9,637 nt of DNA from positions 1-9,637 of the forward strand of contig JALWQD010000011.1 in the NCBI GenBank assembly GCA_026994735.1. The letters run 5' to 3'. Position numbers and translations under genes: made by a program. Below, one piece after another: positions 1 through 5,895 of this stretch. This stretch comes from Gammaproteobacteria bacterium (GTDB lineage Bacteria; Pseudomonadota; Gammaproteobacteria; SZUA-140). How positions within the stretch are numbered: position 1 is the first letter of the stretch; each line of letters begins with the position of its first letter. Below the pieces are notes generated by a model. The model saw only the letters and a program-made list of their open reading frames with translations, had not been told where the DNA came from and ran no database searches.

Positions 1-4
1 GGGT

Positions 5-11
5 AAAAAAA
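5..11 (-). terminator. T-tract downstream of tRNA-Pro, possible terminator
   Basis: On the minus strand a run of seven T follows about 20 nt after the CCA end. I see no convincing stem-loop directly before it, so this is only a candidate termination or processing site for the tRNA transcript. Confidence 0.22.
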
Positions 12-29
12 GCTACGAATATTGGGAAA

Positions 30-108
<79 letters not shown>

Positions 109-149
109 AGACAGATTGGCGGAGCTGGCCCGACAATCCGATGCGCAAG

Positions 150-177
150 ATTACCTTATGCCGGGTACAGGCGGCAA
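150..177 (-). promoter_or_regulatory. Possible promoter for tRNA-Pro
   Basis: On the minus strand TTGCCG (177-172) and GGTAAT (155-150) are 16 bp apart, each matching four of six sigma70 consensus bases. They lie about 42 bp before the mature tRNA 5' end, and GC-rich bases follow the -10, as is common for stable-RNA promoters. The match is weak; the tRNA could also be read from the upstream VOC gene. Confidence 0.25.
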
Positions 178-188
178 GGGGTGACGTC

Positions 189-557
189 TCAAATGCTCTC
201 CTGCGAGAGCTCTTTGTCCGACCAGACCGCATATTCATTCCCCACAGGATCAAAAAAATGAAAACGGCGGCCTCCGGGAAACGAAAATATCGATTGACTG
301 ATTTCGCCACCCGCAGCCAATACCTGAGCCATTGTCGACTCAAGGAGTGGACTGTAAAAGACAACCAGGACACTGCCGTTTGCCTGTCGGCAACGCTGAT
401 CGGAACGAAAAAATCCACCATCAAGCCCCTGGCCGGCAAAGGCTGTGTAATCCGGACCATAGTCTACGAATGTCCAAGCAAATGCCGCCGTAAAAAAGGC
501 CTTGCAAGCAGGCAGGTCGCGACAAGGAATCTCGATATAATTAATATTTACTGACAT
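189..557 (-). CDS. VOC family (glyoxalase/bleomycin-resistance fold) protein
   Basis: This is a 122-residue protein, the usual length of a single-domain, two-module VOC protein. The first module starts at NINYIEIPCRD (residues 4-14), followed by the helix around 15-27. The second ends with FPGGRRFHFFDPVGNEYAVWS (residues 93-113), a signature of the VOC group in which this strand carries a conserved His (H100) and Glu (E108). Such proteins bind a metal or small ligand as dimers; the substrate here cannot be told from sequence. The ATG at 557 is chosen because GGGGGGAGAGG stands directly before it and the protein then begins at the fold's first strand; an upstream reading to 608 adds 17 residues unlike the family. 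It lies 78 bp behind the transglutaminase-like gene on the same strand and could be co-transcribed with it. The family call is firm; the function is unknown. Confidence 0.87.
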   Translation of the reverse strand: MSVNINYIEIPCRDLPACKAFFTAAFAWTFVDYGPDYTAFAGQGLDGGFFRSDQRCRQANGSVLVVFYSPLLESTMAQVLAAGGEISQSIFSFPGGRRFHFFDPVGNEYAVWSDKELSQESI

Positions 558-635
558 CCTCTCCCCCCTCAATGGTGAGCATAACCCTGCGTATAGCCAG
601 TAAAACACGCTCAGCAGCGGCCAAAAGCACCATGA

Positions 636-1238
636 CTATAAACCAACAGGACGCAAGAGATTGTCCAGAACAGGCACATCAGGCAACGATTCATAAACTT
701 CCTGATAATTTTGGCAGCGTTGCAATACATCGCAAACAACAGGTAGCGGTTCGGACCAGATTTCCGGTAAATCAGCTTCTCCAGGAGAGCCAATAGTGAA
801 AGCCAGCTTTTCAACGGGCGGCGAAAAAGCGGCTTCAAGCCCCTCTCGATTACCCCGGGCATCTATCCGATACCAGCCAATTTCCGCTAAAAAAACGGCA
901 TTCAGGCCATGCAGACAATAAGACGCCTTTTCGTCATCAATGGTCAAGCGCTGATAGCAGAGTCCGGCCGGGATATCATTTGCCCGCAGCAGCGCCGCCA
1001 GCAAGTGACTCTGGGCATAACAGTAGCCGGTTTGCTGCAACAACACATCGGACGCCCGACAGGTCACCGGATTAAGCTTGAAATCATAGCTGTGACGAAT
1101 ACCATCGCGGACAAATTCATAACAACGGCGGGCGATCTCAATCGTCGCCACCTGGCCTTCAGCCAACTCAGCGGCCTGATTCTGGACAGCTGGATGTTGC
1201 CAGTCGATGTATTCACTCGTTGCCAGAAAGGGTTTCAT
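636..1238 (-). CDS. Transglutaminase-like domain protein
   Basis: The 200-residue protein has the Cys-His-Asp triad of the transglutaminase-like (papain-fold) superfamily: Cys73 in TGYCYAQSHLLAALLRA, His110 in YCLHGLNAVFL and Asp126 in GWYRIDARGN. The segment before the Cys (NPVTCRASDVLLQQ, 56-69) and the tail with WSEPLPVV (161-168) also match a bacterial family of about 200 residues that I recognise but cannot tie to a known substrate. Members may be cysteine proteases, amidases or acyl-transferring enzymes. There is no signal peptide or membrane segment, so it is probably cytoplasmic. The ATG at 1238 has a perfect AAGGAGG at 1258-1252, but the gap of 13 nt is longer than usual and no closer in-frame start exists. 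It is divergent from the lipoprotein gene and precedes the VOC gene. Confidence 0.88.
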   Translation of the reverse strand: MKPFLATSEYIDWQHPAVQNQAAELAEGQVATIEIARRCYEFVRDGIRHSYDFKLNPVTCRASDVLLQQTGYCYAQSHLLAALLRANDIPAGLCYQRLTIDDEKASYCLHGLNAVFLAEIGWYRIDARGNREGLEAAFSPPVEKLAFTIGSPGEADLPEIWSEPLPVVCDVLQRCQNYQEVYESLPDVPVLDNLLRPVGL

Positions 1239-1313
1239 GACACCGTTACAACCTCCTTCATAAGCCTGGGTAAAGCATCGGCAATGTTGATTATGCTAAC
1301 CTACAACATCGTC

Positions 1314-1319
1314 ATTATA
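1314..1319 (-). promoter_or_regulatory. Consensus -10 box before the transglutaminase-like gene
   Basis: The minus strand carries a perfect TATAAT at 1319-1314, with TG two bases upstream of it, 75 bp before the ATG at 1238. No good -35 box sits 16-18 bp upstream (the hexamer at 17 bp is AGTATG), so this is a tentative promoter. It lies in the 133-bp divergent region shared with the plus-strand lipoprotein gene, for which I found no clear promoter. Confidence 0.38.
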
Positions 1320-1371
1320 GGCAAGAAAAAGACACACATACTATCCATTCTAACCCGTGTTCCAGAATGCC

Positions 1372-2154
1372 ATGAAGAAACCACTGCAAACGATGATTGT
1401 GAACAATACCCCTCTCACCCCCTCTGCCATGGGAGTAATTTTGGCTCTGCTCTGTGGAGGACTACTTGCTGGCTGTGGCGGTGCTTCCGATACCTCGGCA
1501 GCAAACCCTGGAGCCGGCACCTTCAACCCTTTGACGGTTGTCAGCATCAACAAATCAGGCAGTGGGTCATTTTGTAACGCAGACTTGAAACTAACCAACA
1601 CCTCACCGGACACTATTCGCTTCACCTACGATTACGATGCCCTTGGCGCCAATAACCGTGTAGTCGCCAGAACTATTTTCAATGCCACCATTGCTCCCGG
1701 CAGCACGCAAACGTTTTCCCAATCATGGATTTTCCCTAATGCTACAAACATACCGATAAACTCACGCTGTCAGGCCATCAGCGCCATCAAGAAAACGAAT
1801 TCATCGGCAGTAAAAGCCATCCTGCGCAGCCTCGCAGTCGCCACCAGTACAGCCATAGACAGTCGCCTGGTTGGCGTCTGGAGTTCACCGAGCTGGGCCC
1901 TGAGCATCGCCCCCGATGGCCGTATCTATGGCCAAAATAATGATGGCTGCATTATTCATGGTGGCATCGCAACAGAGGCGCTCATCGCCAACACCTATCC
2001 GGCCAGCATCACGCTCAGTCTCTGCGGCGACGACACAGGGCGCTACCATGGCATCATTGCCATTATCGACAACCCGCCCGGTACAGCAAGCCGGTTACTG
2101 GCCTGGAACAATGCCGGCAAAGACAAACGCTTCACCTTCAATGTCAGCCACTAA
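1372..2154 (+). CDS. Two-domain putative lipoprotein of unknown function
   Basis: This 260-residue protein has a signal peptide with Lys2-Lys3, a hydrophobic core (about 20-33) and lipobox LLAGC, making Cys35 the lipidated residue. The residue after Cys is Gly, not Asp, which favours outer-membrane sorting. A Ser/Ala/Gly-rich linker (36-50) leads to a beta-rich domain (about 52-155) with Cys68 and Cys133, resembling Ig-like or FxLYD-type domains. A second domain (about 164-258) starts at LVGVWSS and contains DGRIYGQNNDGC and a second Cys pair (193, 218). This resembles a repeat seen in other proteobacterial lipoproteins as small beta-barrel-like units. No enzymatic motif is visible. The start is uncertain: the ATG at 1372 has no clear ribosome site, and the GTG at 1357 or later ATGs at 1393 and 1429 are possible. 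The gene is flanked by minus-strand genes on both sides, so it is transcribed alone. Confidence 0.8.
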   Translation: MKKPLQTMIVNNTPLTPSAMGVILALLCGGLLAGCGGASDTSAANPGAGTFNPLTVVSINKSGSGSFCNADLKLTNTSPDTIRFTYDYDALGANNRVVARTIFNATIAPGSTQTFSQSWIFPNATNIPINSRCQAISAIKKTNSSAVKAILRSLAVATSTAIDSRLVGVWSSPSWALSIAPDGRIYGQNNDGCIIHGGIATEALIANTYPASITLSLCGDDTGRYHGIIAIIDNPPGTASRLLAWNNAGKDKRFTFNVSH

Positions 2155-2269
2155 GCACGCCTGACAAACGACGGCTATCGGCTCTTCGCTCTGACCACTG
2201 CTTCCTCAGGCGGCATACTCCCGGAGCGGCCAAAGAACCACCGCACACTGCCGATGGATAATACTGCAA

Positions 2270-2285
2270 CTTGCATTATTGCAAG
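2270..2285. repeat. Perfect inverted repeat at the end of the DUF2288 gene
   Basis: CTTGCA and TGCAAG flank a four-base loop (2276-2279), and the loop includes the DUF2288 stop codon. It lies between two convergent genes, where a terminator is expected, but no T-run follows on either strand. It may stabilise transcript ends or be chance. The rest of the 121-bp gap 2155-2275 shows nothing I can name. Confidence 0.25.
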
Positions 2286-2608
2286 GTTTCCGAGCGCTCT
2301 CTGACACGCTCCTGCACTAACACCCATGGTGCCGCAACAACAGCCCATAATTGCTGATTTTGCCAACGCTTGGCATCCTCGCTGCTGGCCAGAGCAATCT
2401 CGCCGGCGGCCAGTGCGCGCTCGACCTCTGCACGCTCGTCCAGCACCATAACCACGGCCACATCAACCAGATCAATATAGTCTGCCACTCGAATAACAAC
2501 ACCACTGGCAAAATAGCGCTCGAGTGAAGACCACTCTATTCGCGCCGTTTCACTATTGACCTGGGCCCGCAATTGATCGCGATCCTGCGGATCGTCCTGT
2601 TTTGCCAT
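2276..2608 (-). CDS. DUF2288 family protein
   Basis: The 110-residue protein matches my memory of DUF2288: LRAQVNSETARIEWSSLERYFASG (13-36), then a hydrophobic block with VADYIDLVDVAVVM (41-54), and the signature LWAVVAAPWVLVQERV (87-102). The family is small, of unknown function, and common in Gammaproteobacteria. It has no signal peptide and is acidic with a likely compact alpha/beta fold. The ATG at 2608 is preceded by GGGGAGGGGAA, a strong ribosome site; a longer in-frame reading back into mutL would add 31 residues that are only an out-of-frame mutL tail. It begins 17 bp after the mutL stop and almost certainly shares the mutL transcript. Whether it acts in repair is unknown; the pairing may be only positional. 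Confidence 0.87.
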   Translation of the reverse strand: MAKQDDPQDRDQLRAQVNSETARIEWSSLERYFASGVVIRVADYIDLVDVAVVMVLDERAEVERALAAGEIALASSEDAKRWQNQQLWAVVAAPWVLVQERVRERSETLQ

Positions 2609-2625
2609 TTCCCCTCCCCGGCAAG

Positions 2626-4443
2626 CTAGCGCCCGCGCAAAAAAAGTCCATCCAAGCTTTTCATATCCATCTGGATCCAGGTTGGTCGCCCGTGATTGCA
2701 CTGACTACTGCGTTCGGTACGTTCCATATCACGCAGCAGGGCATCCATTTCCTCACGCTGCAATTGCCGATGCGCACGTACCGACCCGTGGCAGGCCATA
2801 CGCGACAAAATCTCATTGCGACGCTCCGTTATACGACTACTGACACCGTGCGCACGCAAATCGGCAATCACGTCACGCGTCAGGGCGCCAATATCAACAT
2901 CGGCAAGCAATGATGGCACTTCGCGAACAACCAGCATCTGCGGGCCAGCGCGCTGAATATCCAGCCCAAGTGCCGCCAGCATATCGCCCTGTTCCTCGAC
3001 AATATCTGCTTCTGGAACACTGCAGGCAATCGTTACCGGCAATAACAATGGCTGCCGACAAAGCGCCCCCTGGTCACAGCTTTGTTTCATACGTTCATAG
3101 GTAATACGTTCATGGGCTGCATGCATATCAACGAGAACCAAGCCATGCTCATTTTCAGCCAGGATATAGATCCCGTGCAACTGGGCCAAAGCACGCCCTA
3201 GCGGTTGTGCCGGCAGCTCTGGGTCGACCGTATCCACGGACGCTGTGTTTACCACCGGCGTCGCTGCTGCCTGAGCAAAATCATGGTAAGCAGCCGTCAT
3301 CGCCTCACGTACCTGCAGCGGCAAACCACCGCCTCTACGCGGTTCCTTGCCTTGAGAGGCAGACTGATATTGCTGCGGAGTCAGCGGCGAGGCTGCCTCA
3401 ACAGCTGGCGCTGGCTCTGCTGCCAAGGGCATCCCGTCAGCCGGACGCATCGCGGCCAGGGCCTCACCAACACGTCGCGTGAGAAAATTATGAATCGAGC
3501 GTGAATCACGAAAACGAACTTCTTGCTTGCCTGGATGCACATTGACGTCGACCATTGCCGCCGACATATCGAGATACAGAACATAGATGGGATGGCGCCC
3601 ATGATAGAGGACATCCTGGTAAGCCTGACGCAATGCATGATTAATCAGGCGGTCACGCACCATACGACCATTGACATAAAAATACTGCATATCCGCCTGG
3701 CTCCGGGAACAGGTTGGCATACCTATCCAGCCGCGTATTGATAATTCACCTGCCTGCGCAGAAAGGGTCAGCAGCTGATCATTAAAGTGAGGGCCAAACA
3801 GGGCTTGCAAGCGCTGACCGGCAAGCCCATCATCGACCACAGCCGGCAATGACAGTACCTGCCGGTTGTTATGCCAGAGTTGCCAGGAAATATCGAAACG
3901 GCTTAGCACCATACGCCGGACAACTTCTTCAATATGCCTGAATTCGGTCCGCTCACTGCGCAAAAACTTTCGCCGTGCAGGGACATTAAAAAACAGGTCG
4001 CGCACTTCGACCGTTGTCCCGACTGGATGTGCCGCAGGCTGGCTCTGGAGGCGTGATGAATCCCCCTCAGAGCGTATTTGCCAGGCATGCTCAGCCATTT
4101 GGGTACGTGAAATCAGTGTCAGCTGTGAAACGGAAGCAATGCTCGGCAACGCCTCGCCGCGGAAACCAAGACTGGTGATCGCGGCAAGGTCATCAACAGC
4201 CTGGATCTTACTCGTGGCATGACGGCTCAGCGCCAGCGCTAAATCATCCTCGCTGATACCGGCACCGTCATCGCGTACACGCATCAACTGCAAGCCGGCC
4301 TTTTCAATATCGATTCGTATCGAACGCGCACCAGCATCAATACTGTTTTCGATCAGCTCCTTGATGACCGAGGATGGACGCTCGACCACTTCACCGGCCG
4401 CAATCTGATTAGCGAGTTGTTCTGATAATAATTGAATACGCAA
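2626..4443 (-). CDS. mutL: DNA mismatch repair protein MutL (endonuclease type)
   Basis: MutL couples MutS mismatch recognition to strand incision. The N-terminal GHKL ATPase is complete: ENSIDAG (32-38, magnesium-binding Asn33), DDGAGI (58-63), HATSKI and GFRGEAL (93-99), plus DVNVHPGKQEVRF with the ATP-contacting Lys at 306. A Pro/Ala-rich linker (about 333-410) joins the C-terminal dimerisation and endonuclease domain. That domain carries DMHAAHERITYE (439-450, the DQHA-X2-E-X4-E metal site with Met for Gln), QPLLLP (464-469, like the sliding-clamp-binding motif), ACHGSVRAH and CNHGRP. This predicts a nicking MutL as in Pseudomonas, unlike the E. coli protein that relies on MutH. The 605-residue length is normal. 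The TTG at 4443 is chosen: GGAG lies six bases upstream and the first residues then align without gaps to E. coli MutL. TTG 4449 is the alternative; a stop sits just above it. Confidence 0.96.
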   Translation of the reverse strand: MRIQLLSEQLANQIAAGEVVERPSSVIKELIENSIDAGARSIRIDIEKAGLQLMRVRDDGAGISEDDLALALSRHATSKIQAVDDLAAITSLGFRGEALPSIASVSQLTLISRTQMAEHAWQIRSEGDSSRLQSQPAAHPVGTTVEVRDLFFNVPARRKFLRSERTEFRHIEEVVRRMVLSRFDISWQLWHNNRQVLSLPAVVDDGLAGQRLQALFGPHFNDQLLTLSAQAGELSIRGWIGMPTCSRSQADMQYFYVNGRMVRDRLINHALRQAYQDVLYHGRHPIYVLYLDMSAAMVDVNVHPGKQEVRFRDSRSIHNFLTRRVGEALAAMRPADGMPLAAEPAPAVEAASPLTPQQYQSASQGKEPRRGGGLPLQVREAMTAAYHDFAQAAATPVVNTASVDTVDPELPAQPLGRALAQLHGIYILAENEHGLVLVDMHAAHERITYERMKQSCDQGALCRQPLLLPVTIACSVPEADIVEEQGDMLAALGLDIQRAGPQMLVVREVPSLLADVDIGALTRDVIADLRAHGVSSRITERRNEILSRMACHGSVRAHRQLQREEMDALLRDMERTERSSQCNHGRPTWIQMDMKSLDGLFLRGR

Positions 4444-4449
4444 GTGCAA

Positions 4450-4453
4450 CTCC
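4450..4453 (-). promoter_or_regulatory. Ribosome binding site that decides the mutL start
   Basis: GGAG (within GCGGAG on the minus strand) abuts TTG 4449 with no gap but stands six bases before TTG 4443. The spacing therefore favours the second TTG as the mutL start. Confidence 0.7.
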
Positions 4454-4477
4454 GCTCAACTCATACGATGGACGCTT

Positions 4478-4507
4478 ATTATGGCAAGCTGCATGACAAG
4501 CTGCCAA
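4478..4507 (-). promoter_or_regulatory. Probable sigma70 promoter of mutL
   Basis: On the minus strand TTGGCA (4507-4502) and CATAAT (4483-4478) each match five of six consensus bases with an 18-bp spacer. Transcription would start near 4471, giving a leader of about 28 nt before the TTG start. The spacer and the edge of the -35 hold a direct repeat (see 4485-4504). Confidence 0.55.
4485..4504. repeat. Tandem 8-bp direct repeat in the mutL promoter
   Basis: CAAGCTGC occurs twice (4485-4492 and 4497-4504) separated by ATGA, a 12-bp period. Both copies contain the palindrome AGCT, and the pair covers the -10/-35 spacer and part of the -35 box. It could be a regulator site or chance. Confidence 0.5.
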
Positions 4508-4512
4508 CTTGA

Positions 4513-4532
4513 GGCGTAACGCCGTCCACGGC
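4513..4532. repeat. Two overlapping short palindromes upstream of mutL
   Basis: GGCGT-A-ACGCC (4513-4523) and GCCGT-CC-ACGGC (4521-4532) are perfect and share three bases. They lie just upstream of the mutL -35 box. A further palindrome, GCTCG-G-CGAGC (4565-4575), follows the plsC stop by two bases. None has a T-run, so they are not clear terminators; operator or RNA-hairpin roles are possible. Confidence 0.45.
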
Positions 4533-4577
4533 CCCTAAAAGTACTTGCTATCTGACGTTGTTACGCTCGGCGAGCCC

Positions 4578-5309
4578 TCAAAGAGCATCCGCAACCGGGG
4601 ACAGCGTCGTAATTTCGGCCATCACGCCTTCGATCCAGGCCTCAACCTCACGGTTAACCTCTGCCGCCGTTCGGCCATCGACCTGAATGGGCTCGCCTAT
4701 GACCATGCGAATTATTCCCGGGCGTTTGAGGAAGCCGCGCCGGGGCCAGTATTCACCTGCGTTATGGGCAACCGGAACAACACAGCGACCACTTGCTACG
4801 GCCAATGTTGCGCCACCAAAAGCGTAACGACCACGCTTGCCAGGCGCAATACGCGTACCCTCGGGAAAGATCACAACCCAACGCCCTCTCTCCAGCGCCG
4901 CAGTCCCTTGCTCAACAAGCTGGCGCATTGCCTTCTTGCCGGCTGAACGATCAATCGCTATCGGTTCCAACATGGCCAGGCCCCAGCCAAAAAAAGGCAC
5001 TTTCAGCAATTCACGCTTCATCACCCAAACTTGTGGCGGGAAAACCTCTTGCAGTGCCAGCGTCTCCCAGGCTGATTGGTGTTTGGCCAACACCAGCGAA
5101 CTTTCAGACGGAATATTTTCACGTCCCTGAACACAATAAGAAAGTGCACAGCAATGTTTCAGCCACCAGAGGTTAAAACGTGCCCAAAGACTGATAAAGG
5201 CATAACGAAACCGAAAAGGAAATGGAAATGTCAGCAACGCCAGGGGCGCAACAATCAACACTGACAGCCACATACCGATCGCGAACAGACTCGAACGGAA
5301 CCAGATCAT
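4578..5309 (-). CDS. plsC: 1-acyl-sn-glycerol-3-phosphate acyltransferase (PlsC family)
   Basis: The enzyme acylates lysophosphatidic acid to phosphatidic acid at the inner membrane. In 243 residues it has one N-terminal membrane helix (about 8-28) and the acyltransferase motifs in order: KHQSAWE (76-82, motif I as HX4E instead of the common HX4D), LEPIAIDR (114-121), FPEGTR (148-153) and VPVAHNAGEYW (178-188). I remember the HX4E form with Trp as frequent in proteobacterial paralogues of this group, so activity is still likely. The exact acceptor could be another lysolipid. Its ATG overlaps the stop of the upstream gene as ATGA, with GGAGGG eight bases before, so translation is probably coupled. 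It is the last gene of the glyQ operon; about 134 bp separate it from mutL. Confidence 0.92.
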   Translation of the reverse strand: MIWFRSSLFAIGMWLSVLIVAPLALLTFPFPFRFRYAFISLWARFNLWWLKHCCALSYCVQGRENIPSESSLVLAKHQSAWETLALQEVFPPQVWVMKRELLKVPFFGWGLAMLEPIAIDRSAGKKAMRQLVEQGTAALERGRWVVIFPEGTRIAPGKRGRYAFGGATLAVASGRCVVPVAHNAGEYWPRRGFLKRPGIIRMVIGEPIQVDGRTAAEVNREVEAWIEGVMAEITTLSPVADAL

Positions 5310-5884
5310 GCTTCACCCTCCGACAACAACTGTTGACAGAAAGCCGCCAAGTCAACGTATACCTCAACGTCCGCCAACAAGTCTTCTCTCTCTTCACCAG
5401 CATCCAAATCGGACCGCAACAAAACAAGGCGGCCGCCCTGTTTGCGCGCTGCCATCAAATCAGCAGGAGTCGCGGTGATAAAGGGTATGCCAGCTAAAGA
5501 CGGCAGACGCAAGCGCTCAACAAGCGAGGCCAAAAGCCCCTTGTCAACCTGAGCGCAGCAACAGGAATCAGTGGCTGCGTGCGGACAATAAAAAATGGCA
5601 GCCAGACGCCCCCCCGCCTGAGCAAGCTCCATACGCATGCGCTCATGGAGCAAATGTAAACACTCACTGTCAAGTCTTCCCTCAGCAAGCGCATTTTGCT
5701 GGGATAGCAGGATCAGCTGATAGCCAGCCCGGTGTAAACGAGCAAGCGCTTCAAGACTTTCAGGAATTGCCCGCCACTGATCCGGGGATGCGATGCCACC
5801 ATGGCGTCTTTCATTAACCACACCATCACGCGCGAAGACGATCAAGCGGGGAGTAACACGCCTCTGGATGGTCTGGCTCGACAC
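5306..5884 (-). CDS. GmhB-like HAD protein, probably catalytically inactive
   Basis: GmhB removes the 7-phosphate of heptose 1,7-bisphosphate in LPS heptose synthesis. This 192-residue protein has the family's length and layout: SPDQWRAIPESLEALARLHRAG (33-54), RMRMELAQAGG (82-92), and the zinc loop CPH...CCC with Cys100, His102, Cys108 and Cys110 retained. The active site is not: motif I reads VFARDG, so the nucleophile Asp is Ala18 (codon GCG) while Asp20 remains; motif II has Ser61; the RKPxPG stretch is AQVDKG, losing Arg and Lys; motif IV reads ITATPAD, with the first Asp replaced by Ala138. The frame is open throughout, so this is not simple decay. Start is GTG 5884, 11 bp after the glyS stop, with a weak ribosome site. 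It overlaps plsC by 4 nt. Family call firm; inactivity inferred. Confidence 0.82.
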   Translation of the reverse strand: MSSQTIQRRVTPRLIVFARDGVVNERRHGGIASPDQWRAIPESLEALARLHRAGYQLILLSQQNALAEGRLDSECLHLLHERMRMELAQAGGRLAAIFYCPHAATDSCCCAQVDKGLLASLVERLRLPSLAGIPFITATPADLMAARKQGGRLVLLRSDLDAGEEREDLLADVEVYVDLAAFCQQLLSEGEA

Positions 5885-5895
5885 TGATTGCAGCC

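Noticed and set aside
909..1577. Plus-strand open frame of 222 codons
   Set aside because: It lies opposite the transglutaminase-like gene and overlaps the lipoprotein gene in another frame; no recognisable motif.
2155..2275. Rho-independent terminator between the convergent genes
   Set aside because: The only clear hairpin (2270-2285) lacks a T-run on either strand; no other stem with a T-tract was found.
5306..5884. gmhB as a frameshifted pseudogene
   Set aside because: The frame is open from start to stop, family motifs on both sides of the altered residues are in the same frame, and the length is normal; substitution, not frameshift, explains the losses.
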